Shown in pieces: positions 25,122 through 33,901 of a DNA stretch of 64,000 nucleotides. The notes under the pieces were generated by a model that worked only from the letters and a program-made list of their open reading frames with translations, had not been told where the DNA came from and did no database searches. The stretch comes from Pseudalkalibacillus decolorationis (GTDB lineage: Bacteria > Bacillota > Bacilli > Bacillales > Fictibacillaceae), in contig NZ_JANHJQ010000002.1 in the NCBI RefSeq assembly GCF_024609785.1, forward strand, positions 248,001-312,000, read 5' to 3'. A program made the translations under genes and the position numbers. Each line of letters starts with the position of its first letter. Position 1 is the stretch's first letter.

Positions 25122-26126
25122 ATGGAAGTGCATCACAATGCGACGTTGTCAGCAGCAGAAATTTCACAGATTTGGGGGGCATATCAAAATGACACGTTAA
25201 CTAAATGTGTCTTTCAATATTTTATAGAGATTGTTGAGGACGAAGATGTTCGTACAATTGTACAACACGTTTTAGAATTAACGGAGGCACACATCGATCA
25301 ACTTACCCTCTTCTTTAACCAAGAAAAATATCCTGTTCCTTACGGATTTACAGAAAATGATGTGAATGTGGGTGCTCCACGTCTATATTCAGATAGTTTT
25401 ATATTAAATTATATTCAACAGTTGGGGAAGTTAGGTATTAATGCATTTAGTGTTGCTGTCGCGTTATCAGCACGCAATGATATCCACAATTACTTTTCTG
25501 AATGTCTTTCCGAATTTACGAAGCTTCATAAAATGGCTTCAGATCTTTTATTAAGTAAAGGACTCTATATCCGTCCACCAAATATTCCAAAGCCGGAAAA
25601 AGTAGAATTTGTTACAAAACAGAGCTTTCTTACAGGTTGGTTTGGTAACAGGAGACCATTAGTATCGTTAGAAGTCACCAATTTGTGTGACAATATTCAG
25701 CGAAATGCATTAGGAATGTCCACTCTTATTGGATTTAGCCAGGCAGCTGCTTCCAAGAAAGTGAAGCAATATATGGTAAGAGGAAAAGAAATCGCAGCTA
25801 AGCATGTTGAAGTCTTCGGATCGATTTTACGTGAGGATGATTTGCCTGTTCCGATGTCCTGGGATATGGAGGTAACCGACTCGACTGTTACTCCTTTCTC
25901 AGACAAATTGATGATGTTCCATACGACTGCCCTGATCGCGATATCGATGGGTTATTATGGAACAAGTATGGCGACAACGATGAGACGGGATATACAGGCA
26001 CAATACGGTCGACTAACATCAGAAATCGGGAAGTATGCAGAAGACGGTGCAAACATTATGATTGATAATGGTTGGATGGAATATCCTCCAAAAGCAGCTG
26101 ATCGTGATAAGTTAGCTAATCCATGA
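25122..26126 (+). CDS. DUF3231 family protein with two ferritin-like four-helix repeats
   Basis: Protein of 334 residues made of two tandem helical units of about 160 residues. Unit 1 has LTEAHIDQLTLFFNQEKYPV and unit 2 has AAKHVEVFGSILREDDLPVP; each also has an aligned second helix pair. No membrane segments. DUF3231 proteins are common in Bacillus, often near spore genes, and resemble coat proteins of the ferritin-like fold; function not established. Start behind TAGGAGGG. The truncated paralogue is divergent, 190 bases upstream. A strong terminator follows. Confidence 0.88.
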   Translation: MEVHHNATLSAAEISQIWGAYQNDTLTKCVFQYFIEIVEDEDVRTIVQHVLELTEAHIDQLTLFFNQEKYPVPYGFTENDVNVGAPRLYSDSFILNYIQQLGKLGINAFSVAVALSARNDIHNYFSECLSEFTKLHKMASDLLLSKGLYIRPPNIPKPEKVEFVTKQSFLTGWFGNRRPLVSLEVTNLCDNIQRNALGMSTLIGFSQAAASKKVKQYMVRGKEIAAKHVEVFGSILREDDLPVPMSWDMEVTDSTVTPFSDKLMMFHTTALIAISMGYYGTSMATTMRRDIQAQYGRLTSEIGKYAEDGANIMIDNGWMEYPPKAADRDKLANP

Positions 26127-26140
26127 AATAATATACTGTA

Positions 26141-26170
26141 AAAAGGCCTGGAGGTTTCAATAGGCCTTTT
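26141..26170 (+). terminator. Terminator of the DUF3231 gene
   Basis: AAAAGGCCT pairs with AGGCCTTTT across 12 nt, followed by GTGTTTTTGTTT, 15 bases past the stop. Confidence 0.8.
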
Positions 26171-26284
26171 GTGTTTTTGTTTGGCAAGAGGATGATTCTT
26201 TCCAACAATTAAAACAATTTCGTCTTGTAAAAAAGGTTCATGAATCAAATAAGGATGTTTTTGTTCATCCCCTAGTAAGGTGGA
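26160..26284 (-). pseudogene. Relic of a LysR-type regulator gene
   Basis: About 35 codons on the minus strand read LIHEPFLQDEIVLIVGKNHP followed by LAKQK. This fits a piece of the LysR co-inducer-binding domain, where PL-x-D-E-L-V-L-I-V-x-x-x-H-P-L-A is conserved. No helix-turn-helix or other part of the gene remains, and the far end runs into the DUF3231 terminator. Confidence 0.45.
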
Positions 26285-26359
26285 ATAAGATATATTCCTG
26301 AACCGAGAAACTAATCCCTGTCAATGCAGAATGTACGCTTCTTGTTTTGAGTAACTTGA

Positions 26360-27054
26360 TTAGTTTTCATGATTAGCAACTTTAGCAAGCCTCGCGTATT
26401 GGCCATTTCTTTCATTCCTAATGATAACTCCCAATTTAGCTAAATCCTCTCGTAGATATTTAGTATTTTTCTTTTTATTCTCTTTTAATGCATGTTCTCG
26501 AGCATAAAGTAATGCATTAATGTTTTCAGGAAAGTCAGGATGCCCTAGAACCCATCGTTGGTATTGGCTGTCAAATGGATCTTTCTCATTCCAAGGATAT
26601 TGGTAATGATTAAATGCTTCTGGAACAGTATCCTCTTTCGTTTCAATAACTTCTCTATCTAATTCATCGCTACTTTGGCCAAAGATGATTAACTGCTTAT
26701 TTTCCATATAAATTGCTGAAATGTCTTTTTTCTCAATGATATCAATCTTATCTCTTAATTTTAAATGCAAATTTTTATAGGAAATCGCAACTTCAAGACT
26801 CTCGTCAAAAATAATAAATGTCAACAATACACCAACAATAATTCCAATAACGGTAGCTACGATTGAAACCCATAGGCTGTTAAATGATGCAATTAATAAG
26901 ATTAGCTTCTCCATTGGGACTATCGGAAGCGTCAGTACCCAATCTGCAATGGCAGGAATAAACCAACCAATCGAACCACCTATACCATAGGAACTAAAAC
27001 AATGAGTGCTTTTTCGAACTTATTGAGTCCGAGAACCGTTTTGTTATCTCTCAT
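26360..27054 (-). pseudogene. yqeB: YqeB homologue with a frameshift
   Basis: The intact part (184 codons from 26914) holds a membrane helix, WVSIVATVIGIIVGVLLTFI, and a soluble domain ending LAKVANHEN. The N-terminus is in another frame: ATG at 27054 behind GAAGGAAAGGAATT reads MRDNKTVLGLNKFEKALIVL, then stops at TAG near 26983. Removing one base's effect near 26981-26990 restores GGSIGWFIPAIADWVLTLPI and links it to the rest. Full length would be about 231 residues. Either a true pseudogene or a sequencing error at one base; it abuts another decayed gene, which favours decay. Confidence 0.7.
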
Positions 27055-27590
27055 AATTCCTTTCCTTCTCCACGATATACGAGACTGAATAGTTCGTATG
27101 GTTTAAGGTGAAAAACCTCATGGAAAAGGACTCACTAAAGGTCAACTTCTCATCCTTTAAAAATTCTCTCCAATACGGATCATCATTCGGGATGAATTTC
27201 CCTTCCCCTAAAGGCAACATGTAGCTGTCTGCACTTACTTCGGCCATTGAAACGCTTTAGTCCCTGTCGATTTAATATCAATATCTAAATACTTCTCTTT
27301 CTCTCGATCTTCACGTTTACTTTCTCATCCGGATAACTCCACGTAATTTTGTCGTTATCCTTCTTCACCTTCGACACCTTCATTTTCGGCATTGGCATCG
27401 ATGCCCTTTCCTTCACACCACCCTACTTGATAAACAATTCAAATGTTTCGGGGTTCACATCGAATGTGAAATCCGAGGTATGAACATGGCTAGACTTATC
27501 GGTTTTCTCCTTCTGTTCCTTATTGTCACAGCCCGCAAAAAAACCAATAACTAGCGTGACACAAAGTATCATCATCAGCTTCTTTTTCAT
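27044..27590 (-). pseudogene. Decayed lipoprotein gene
   Basis: Begins with a good ribosome site (AGGAGGGAAAGAA) and a lipoprotein signal, MKKKLMMILCVTLVIGFFAG with lipobox Cys, then SSHVHTSDFTFDVNPETFEL, and a TAG at about 27428. Beyond the stop the same protein continues in other frames (VKERASMPMPKMKVSKVKKD, then YPDEKVNVKIEREKE) and a final frame SADSYMLPLGEGKFIPNDDP which ends by running across the yqeB start. At least two frame changes and one stop are visible, and the C-terminus appears cut off. Family not named. Confidence 0.6.
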
Positions 27591-27692
27591 TTCTTTCCCT
27601 CCTGTCTTCGCACACTATAATTTCTTTTTGTTACATTAGTTTTTATTCTCCACAAAGTTACGTTGGCTTTTATGGCTCATAAAAAAAGAACC

Positions 27693-29084
27693 CTAATGAT
27701 TGAAAGGATTCTTTTGAAAACATATATAGAATTGTATCTGATTATTCAAAATCGAGACTCCATGATTAAAAAGATGACGATTAAGAATTGAATGAACAAT
27801 AGCAAGTCCTAAGCCTGTGCCAGAGGTTTTTTTGTTTCTTGATTCTTCTAAAACATAAAATGGCTCCCAGATTTGATCAATCATTTCTGTTTGTTGTATA
27901 TTAGTACCGTTCCTAATTTTAAATACGATCTCATTTTCAAAATCCTCAAATTCAATGTCAATCCTATCATCCTCTGTATATTTTATCGCATTACTAATTA
28001 AATTGTTAAACACCATCTCGATCTTCTCTTCATCAGCCAACACAAATAATTGTTGTAAATGAGAATTATAAATTCTAACTTTTATTTCTTTTGTCTCGAT
28101 CTCTATTTTGTGCTTTAGAAGGCACTTATGAACTAATTCGAAAAGATTAATAGGGATCCTTTCAATCTCATCTCTTTCAATTTTCGAGAAGTTTAATAAA
28201 TCCTCGATTACATTGGACATATTATCTGTTTGTTTTATGATCGTGTCAATATATGTACCGTCGTCCAGCCCATCTTTGATTCCTACACAATAGGCTTTTA
28301 TTAAAGACAACGGTGTTTTAAGTTCATGAGTAAGATCAGACGTAACTATTTTTAGGTTTTCATTTTTTTGCTTTAAATTTAGATGAGCCTTATTAAGCTT
28401 ATCACTCATCACATTGATGCTGTCAGCAAGCTCCTCGATTTCATCATTTGTTTTGATATGGACAGTTTCAAATTTTAAATTTGAAATATCTTTAGAAACA
28501 TCTTTCAACTCTTTTAACGGAGTGGTTATTTTTGTCGACATTAACCAGACTAACATGACGATTATGATAACGGAAAAACCTAACATATATAAATTGAATT
28601 CATTGACGATGTTTGCAGTATCGCTAAAATGGGCAATTGAAACCCCGACTAAAACCAGAATGTCTTCCTTTTGCATAAAGCTAGCTAGGAAGCTTGATTT
28701 TAACTTTCCTTGATCATATAGTTTATTAACTGTGTTTCCTTTCTCCAATCTTTGCAGTGCTTCTTTTGTAATCCAAAATTTATTTAATGTAATTCGTTTT
28801 TTTGCTAATTGATTACGTATTGTCTCATTCAATTCATCTACATTGCTATGAATAGGCTCGTAAACGATGGTTATACCATATTTATTTTCAATACTTTCTA
28901 TGGAATCGATAAATGTAGCCTTATCCATTCCTTCTATCTTGTCAGAAACATCCTCTACCTTTTCTTTTGTTTTATGCAAGTAATAGTTTGGCAAAAAGTA
29001 TTGAGTAAGGAAGATTGAAATAGAAAAAATGACGATTACTGCTATGGAGATGCTTATGGATAGCTTTCTTCCAAGTTTATTCAT
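27693..29084 (-). CDS. Membrane-bound sensor histidine kinase
   Basis: Two-component sensor of 463 residues. Helix 1 spans about residues 10-32, an extracellular domain of about 130 residues follows, helix 2 is about 163-183 (LGFSVIIIVMLVWLMSTKIT), and then HAMP (about 185-240). The H box is SDLTHELKTPLSLIKAYC, the N box NNLISNAIKYT, and G boxes end TSGTGLGLAIVHSIL. It overlaps the response regulator gene by 8 bases (ATGAATAA). The C-terminal ATP lid is followed by a shortened last strand. The stimulus is unknown; no target operon is adjacent, so it probably acts elsewhere. Confidence 0.92.
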   Translation of the reverse strand: MNKLGRKLSISISIAVIVIFSISIFLTQYFLPNYYLHKTKEKVEDVSDKIEGMDKATFIDSIESIENKYGITIVYEPIHSNVDELNETIRNQLAKKRITLNKFWITKEALQRLEKGNTVNKLYDQGKLKSSFLASFMQKEDILVLVGVSIAHFSDTANIVNEFNLYMLGFSVIIIVMLVWLMSTKITTPLKELKDVSKDISNLKFETVHIKTNDEIEELADSINVMSDKLNKAHLNLKQKNENLKIVTSDLTHELKTPLSLIKAYCVGIKDGLDDGTYIDTIIKQTDNMSNVIEDLLNFSKIERDEIERIPINLFELVHKCLLKHKIEIETKEIKVRIYNSHLQQLFVLADEEKIEMVFNNLISNAIKYTEDDRIDIEFEDFENEIVFKIRNGTNIQQTEMIDQIWEPFYVLEESRNKKTSGTGLGLAIVHSILNRHLFNHGVSILNNQIQFYICFQKNPFNH

Positions 29085-29727
29085 TCTCCTCTTCCTCCAA
29101 ACTATACCCCAATCCTCTATGAGTTTTTATGACACCTTCTCCAATTTTTTCACGTAATCTTCTAATATGGGTATCGACCGTCCGCTCTTCCCCGAAGTAG
29201 TCAAACCCCCAAACGATATCCAGGAGTTTTTTCCGTGTCAATATACTCCCTTTATGATTTAACAAGCAGCTTATAAGTTCGAATTCCGTTTTTGTCGCAT
29301 TCAAATCCATGTCGTATTTATAAAGCTTTTTTGCTTCAAAATCAACTTTTATATCTTTTATATGAACGATCTTTTCCTTTCGAAGTAGTTTCTTTGCCCT
29401 GGCTAATAAAATCCCAGGATGGAAAGGTTTCCTAACATAATCATCTGCTCCAATTATTAAAGCTTCAAGCTCATCTTCATTGTCACTTTTTGCTGTGAGC
29501 ATCAGTACCTTTGTGTCACTTTTACTTTTTATTTCTTTACAGACCTTCAAGCCGCTTATCTCAGGCATCATCCAGTCCAGTATAGCTAAATTGATTTTGT
29601 TGTTATAAATAATAGTTAGTGCTTCTTCTCCATCTTCAGCTAGAAAAACATGAAATCCTTCACGCTCGAAATAAACCTTTAAAATTTTCAACATATCTTT
29701 TTCATCATCTGCGATCAGTACGTTCAT
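29077..29727 (-). CDS. OmpR/PhoB-type response regulator
   Basis: DNA-binding regulator of 216 residues. The receiver has the acidic pair ADDEKDM, phospho-acceptor D in LAILDWMMPEISG and the conserved Lys in DDYVRKPFHPG. The effector is a winged helix with NHKGSILTRKKLLDIVWGFD and the recognition segment GEERTVDTHIRRLREKIG. The ATG at 29727 is chosen because CGGAGGAA precedes it at 5 bases; an earlier in-frame start (29784) lacks a site. It is the first gene of the pair with the kinase. Confidence 0.93.
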   Translation of the reverse strand: MNVLIADDEKDMLKILKVYFEREGFHVFLAEDGEEALTIIYNNKINLAILDWMMPEISGLKVCKEIKSKSDTKVLMLTAKSDNEDELEALIIGADDYVRKPFHPGILLARAKKLLRKEKIVHIKDIKVDFEAKKLYKYDMDLNATKTEFELISCLLNHKGSILTRKKLLDIVWGFDYFGEERTVDTHIRRLREKIGEGVIKTHRGLGYSLEEEENE

Positions 29728-29829
29728 TTTTTCCTCCGATTTATGGAATTCATATAAAGTTGATTCTTCAACTTTATATTTCACAGTGTGCTAGTCTTTA
29801 CATAATAAAATTTCTATGCATAGATGCTT

Positions 29830-30897
29830 CTAAACAGTAACTTTCCTAATCAAATCCATTAGCTTATATATTGCTCGGTCTTCTTTATTCTTCTTCATAT
29901 TCTCGAGGTATTTTTCGCGATCTTGATATAAAGTGTAAATCGCATCGATCAATGTACCTTTGTTCAAATTCTCATGAAGTAGCACTTCTGCATATCCAGC
30001 ATTTTGAAAGGATTGAGCATTAATGATTTGCTCCCCCCTGCTTGCCCTATAGGATAGTGGAATAAGAAGCATCGGCTTTTGTAAAGACAATAATTCAAAA
30101 ATAGCTGTTGAGCCTGCCCTTGAAACCACAAAATCTGTCATAGCCATCACATCAGATAATTCCTCATTGATATATTCAAATTGTCGATAGCCTTTTAACC
30201 GTATCGATGGATCGACTTTTTGTTTCCCACAAATGTGCACAATTTGAAAATCTGTAAGTAATTCATCTAAACATGATCTGACAATTTCATTAATACGTTG
30301 AGCTCCTTGACTTCCACCCATAATCAACAACACAGGTTTCTCTTTTGTAAATCCACAATAAGAAAAGCCTTGAATCTGGCTGCCCTTTGTCAAATCATCT
30401 CTAATGATACCACCGATATGAATCGTCTTATTGTTTTTCAGGGCTTGTCCAGTTTCAGGAAAGGTCGTACATACTTTTGTCGCAAATGGGAGAGATAGTT
30501 TGTTTGCAAGTCCAAGTGTCCGATCGGGTTCACGAATCACTACTGGAACTTTGTTAAACCATCCTCCTAAGACAACAGGTACCGCTACAAATCCTCCTGC
30601 AGAAAATACAACATCAGCATTAATCTTCCTAAACAACTGATACGATTGGAGGATTCCTTTGATTACTTTAAAGGGATCTTTCACATTATTCCAAGCTAAG
30701 TAGCGCCTTAACTTCCCAGTTGAAACGCTATAATATTGAACGGCTGGGAAACGTGCCATTAATTGTTTCTCGATTCCGTTTTCAGAGCCGATGTAATGCA
30801 CATCCCAACCTTCGTGAATAAACTTCGGGATCAGCACGAAATTGACCATTACATGACCGGCAGATCCGCCTCCAGTAAAAACAATACTTTTCTTCAA
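29830..30897 (-). CDS. MurG-like UDP-GlcNAc glycosyltransferase (second MurG type)
   Basis: GT-B glycosyltransferase of 355 residues. The N-terminal loop is SIVFTGGGSAGHVMVNFVLI, the variant GGSAGHV form seen in MurG paralogues of Bacillus rather than GGTGGH, and the C-terminal domain holds VLLIMGGSQGAQRINEIV and FVVSRAGSTAIFELLSL, the UDP-GlcNAc-binding elements. MurG adds GlcNAc to lipid I in peptidoglycan synthesis; the paralogue may have a specialised role. Start is TTG at 30897, with GGCAGGGGAAATAAG at ideal distance; the frame opens earlier (30951) without a site. A sugar-nucleotide dehydratase gene lies upstream on the same strand. Confidence 0.85.
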   Translation of the reverse strand: MKKSIVFTGGGSAGHVMVNFVLIPKFIHEGWDVHYIGSENGIEKQLMARFPAVQYYSVSTGKLRRYLAWNNVKDPFKVIKGILQSYQLFRKINADVVFSAGGFVAVPVVLGGWFNKVPVVIREPDRTLGLANKLSLPFATKVCTTFPETGQALKNNKTIHIGGIIRDDLTKGSQIQGFSYCGFTKEKPVLLIMGGSQGAQRINEIVRSCLDELLTDFQIVHICGKQKVDPSIRLKGYRQFEYINEELSDVMAMTDFVVSRAGSTAIFELLSLQKPMLLIPLSYRASRGEQIINAQSFQNAGYAEVLLHENLNKGTLIDAIYTLYQDREKYLENMKKNKEDRAIYKLMDLIRKVTV

Positions 30898-31045
30898 CTT
30901 ATTTCCCCTGCCTTTATCATTAACAAATATCATCCTATTACATACAGTCATACTGTACGTGTTTTTCTTATGTCGAATATAATTAAGTTAATAAAGTTTC
31001 CTTTATTTTTCATCATTTTTCAGCTCCTTACACGGAATGAGCTTG

Positions 31046-32044
31046 TCAGTTTTCGTTCCACGACAGAAAACCTCCTTTCATTAACATTTGTTCAACTTCT
31101 CGATTTGAAATTTGCTTTGTAGCAGAATTATATTCCTTCATGTTTATCTGTGTGCTGCTAGTATAATGATCTTGAAGCCCTGGCATAGTAATAGAAGGCA
31201 GGATTACAAAAAAATCTTTATCAAAATATACAGTTCGGCTGCTTTCACATTCGGTAAAGAGGGTTTCGTTCAATTTCTCTCCAGGACGAACACCTATTTC
31301 GTTTATTACAATATTTTTTTCACCTGATGATTTAATTAACACTTGGGCTAGATCAGCTATTTTAATAGAAGGCATGTTCATAACATATGTTTCTCCGCCT
31401 TTACCGTTTATTGTTGCTTTAAACAACAATTGAACGGCATTTTCAATCGTTAAAAAAAATCGAGTCATACGTTGATCAGTAATCCCTATTTGTGAAAATT
31501 GTTTTATTTGATTCTTGAAAATAGGAATGACGCTGCCACTGGATCCAAGAACATTACCACTTCTTACACAAATAAATTTAGTGTTTGTTTCTTTTAAATT
31601 TGCATGAATAATTAGCTTTTCTCCAAGAGCCTTCGTAATTCCGTAAGTATTTGACGGATCCGAAACTTTATCAGTTGAAACGTATATGACTTTTTTTACA
31701 TCGTTTTCAATCGCTGCTTCAATCACATTTTGAGTACCAAGTACATTTGTCTTTATGCCTTCAAATGGTTGATATTCACAAACAGGTACATGTTTTAATG
31801 CTGCCAGATGAAAAACATAATCGACACCCTCAGATGCTTGCATAAGTTCTTCCTTATCACGGATGTCACCGATGACAAACTTGAATCTATCATCATTAGC
31901 AAATTGTTGTTGCATCTCAACTTGTCTTGTTTCATTCCGCGAAAAAATACGAATTTCTTTCGGTTTATGATCAAAAAGCTGTTTCACAATTTCAAGACCC
32001 CATGATCCTGTACCGCCTGTAATTAAAAATGTACTATTATTCAA
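31046..32044 (-). CDS. Extended SDR sugar-nucleotide dehydratase/epimerase (UDP-GlcNAc 4,6-dehydratase type)
   Basis: Protein of about 332 residues of the PseB/CapD-like short-chain dehydrogenase family, acting on UDP-N-acetylglucosamine. The Rossmann loop TFLITGGTGSWGLEIVKQL is at the N-terminus. The catalytic element is VIYVSTDKVSDPSNTYGITK, where the usual Tyr-xxx-Lys is Y-GITK, preceded by STDK, and the FHLAALKHVPVCEY motif is also kept. The preferred start is TTG at 32044, six bases after GGAGGGG; an ATG at 32059 overlaps that site. The gene sits 148 bases before the MurG-like gene, so both may act in cell-surface polysaccharide formation. Confidence 0.85.
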   Translation of the reverse strand: MNNSTFLITGGTGSWGLEIVKQLFDHKPKEIRIFSRNETRQVEMQQQFANDDRFKFVIGDIRDKEELMQASEGVDYVFHLAALKHVPVCEYQPFEGIKTNVLGTQNVIEAAIENDVKKVIYVSTDKVSDPSNTYGITKALGEKLIIHANLKETNTKFICVRSGNVLGSSGSVIPIFKNQIKQFSQIGITDQRMTRFFLTIENAVQLLFKATINGKGGETYVMNMPSIKIADLAQVLIKSSGEKNIVINEIGVRPGEKLNETLFTECESSRTVYFDKDFFVILPSITMPGLQDHYTSSTQINMKEYNSATKQISNREVEQMLMKGGFLSWNEN

Positions 32045-32335
32045 TATTTTCCCCTCCATATAAATCATAAAATAATTCAATCATTTCGCTTTACATTGCA
32101 TAACGAAAAATGTTCAATTCATAACAGCCATCATGACGTATATTTTGATGAGCTTTTATTCTAGTTAAATAATAGTTTTTGTTTGTTACATTAGTTTGAC
32201 AATCATCATAATAGTTATAAAAAACTACATGATAAAGGATAAGGCTCTGAATTATTTATAAGTTAGTTAGCTTCATGAGATAACATCTATAGGTTGGGTA
32301 ACTTTACCAAAGACCATGTTGAAAACAAAGTTACT

Positions 32336-32375
32336 ATAGAAAAACACCATTCAAATAGAGAATGGTGTTTTCTAT
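32336..32375 (-). terminator. Hairpin terminator for the 45-residue gene
   Basis: ATAGAAAAACACCATTC pairs with GAATGGTGTTTTCTAT apart from one base, 7-nt loop; the minus-strand 3' arm carries TTTTT. Lies about 100 bases past the small gene at 32472. Confidence 0.6.
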
Positions 32376-32471
32376 ATATGTGTTCAACTATCAGACGTTA
32401 AATAAAATAACTTAATGTGTCGATTCACTTTCTAATATTTACTTATTTACATAATAATATTATATTACACT

Positions 32472-32609
32472 TTAATATTTGAATATCGAACTAAATGGAT
32501 CATTTTTATTTGGTTCTTCACCAGGATAAGACTTATCTTCGACTACGAGCATGGCAAGGCCTACCTCCAAAACGCAAAGGAATATGATTGATAAAAATCC
32601 CGTTATCAC
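32472..32609 (-). CDS. Small single-span membrane protein (45 residues)
   Basis: GTG start behind TAGGAGGGGTATT, an excellent site. The product is MITGFLSIIFLCVLEVGLAM followed by a polar tail with LVVEDKSYPGEEPNKNDPFS, ending IFKY. One membrane helix (about residues 4-23) containing a Glu, then a 22-residue acidic/polar cytoplasmic or external tail. Family not recognised. It stands alone, divergent from the DeoR-type gene, with a hairpin terminator downstream. Confidence 0.6.
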   Translation of the reverse strand: MITGFLSIIFLCVLEVGLAMLVVEDKSYPGEEPNKNDPFSSIFKY

Positions 32610-32771
32610 AATACCCCTCCTAATGGTAAGTATTTTTAATTAATTGTAAGTTAATATAAGTGAAAATGCAAGTGATTAACTTAAGTTATTTAAGTGTATC
32701 TTAGAAGTCGATTGCTTTAATAACTTAAAGTGCTTATAATGAGAACAAGTCATTATTAAGGATGGTATGTA

Positions 32772-33530
32772 ATGTATCAAGAAGAACGATTACATGAGAT
32801 TATTGAATATTTGAAGACGAACGGTCGTATTAGTGTAAACGAGATGATGGAGGAGTTTACAATTTCCCGTGACACTGCTAGAAGGGATCTTGTAAGGCTT
32901 GAGGAACAAAATGAAATCATCCGTACAAGGGGAGGAGCTATCCTACCTAAGAAAAAAGAAATTATCAAAAGTTATTCCGATCGCTTACAGTTCGATTCTA
33001 CCGGAAAAAATAAAATTGCATCACGTGCACAATTACTTATACAACCTGGTGATACTCTATTGTTTGACACATCTACAACCGTCCAATATCTTGCAGAAAA
33101 TCTTAATAAAGAATCAACAGTGGTTTTAACAAATTCGATTGATCAAGCTCAAATTCTCTCGAAAAAGCCAAATGTAGAAATTCACTTACTTGGTGGCATA
33201 TTGAACAAGGATCATGGTTTTTTGTATGGGTCTACGTTAATCGAAAAGCTCAATCATTATTATGTTGATAAAGTATTCATTGGCGCTGCGGGTATTTCCG
33301 AAAAGGGATTTACATATCCACACGAGGAAGATGCAATGGTCAAAAAGGAAATGACACGCCATGGGGAGCAAGTGATTGTTCTTGCGGACTATACGAAGTT
33401 TAAAAAGAAGCAGTTGTATCGGAGCGTAACGTTTCAAGATGTTGATATTATCATTACAGATCGAACACCTGACAGCGATATTATGTCTCTTTTGGAAGAG
33501 TCTAATGTTGAATTAATCGTGGTGGATTAA
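32772..33530 (+). CDS. DeoR/GlpR family transcriptional regulator
   Basis: Regulator of 252 residues. N-terminal helix-turn-helix NGRISVNEMMEEFTISRDTA and RRDLVRLEEQNEIIRTRGGA (residues about 17-57) is the DeoR signature. The C-terminal sugar-phosphate-binding domain has DTLLFDTSTTVQYLAENL, LLGGILNKDHGFLYGST and KVFIGAAGISEKGFTYPHEE, where phosphosugar inducers bind. Such proteins usually repress sugar utilisation genes, but none is adjacent; the target is unknown. Followed by an R2/R1 composite repeat. Confidence 0.92.
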   Translation: MYQEERLHEIIEYLKTNGRISVNEMMEEFTISRDTARRDLVRLEEQNEIIRTRGGAILPKKKEIIKSYSDRLQFDSTGKNKIASRAQLLIQPGDTLLFDTSTTVQYLAENLNKESTVVLTNSIDQAQILSKKPNVEIHLLGGILNKDHGFLYGSTLIEKLNHYYVDKVFIGAAGISEKGFTYPHEEDAMVKKEMTRHGEQVIVLADYTKFKKKQLYRSVTFQDVDIIITDRTPDSDIMSLLEESNVELIVVD

Positions 33531-33570
33531 AAAACGAGGTTAGCTTATTGTAAGTTAACCTCTGTCTCCG

Positions 33571-33712
33571 TTTACACGTTAAGAAAGTATAAAAATACTT
33601 TCTTAACGTGTAAAGCAAGGGCCTTTAGGTCACCCCTTTAGGGACTAAGGCGATCGCCAGCGCTAAGGCTTGACAATAGCCAAGTTTTCTTTATGAGTAA
33701 AGAAAGTATAAA
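33571..33712 (+). repeat. R2 repeat with perfect hairpin
   Basis: Begins with TTTACACGTTAAGAAAGTAT and its exact complement (33571-33614), giving a 20-bp stem and a loop of 4. Then GGCCTTTAGGTCACCCCTTT, GGCGATCGCCAGCGCTAAGG and AGCCAAGTTTTCTTTATGAG. Fused directly to an R1 copy at its right. The hairpin may end the deoR-type transcript. Confidence 0.8.
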
Positions 33713-33901
33713 AGTTTGCGGCATGGATGTAATGTCCAGCTTCAGCGCCCAACCACTTGGATCACTTCAGGCCTCCTGCGGCGGCAACACACTGAAGTAC
33801 TTCATGTATATTCCCACGCAGGGCCAAACTCGTTTGGGCCGAGCCTCCTCGTCGGTCTTCCAGTGACCTTCGTGGCTAAGCAGGGCGCTTGCGCTTTTCT
33901 T
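33711..33901 (-). repeat. R1 repeat copy c with an internal insert
   Basis: Minus-orientation R1: ATGTCCAGCTTCAGCGCCCA at the left to AGGGCGCTTGCGCTTTTCTT at the right. Compared with copies a and b, about 55 extra bases (starting ACACTGAAGTACTTCATGTA) lie after CGGCGGCAAC. The right end reaches the last codon of the DUF5316 gene. Confidence 0.8.

Noticed and set aside
25955-26248. 97-codon minus frame containing the LysR-like segment
   Set aside because: Only the first 35 codons look like LysR; the rest is antisense to the DUF3231 gene. Kept as a relic, not as a gene.
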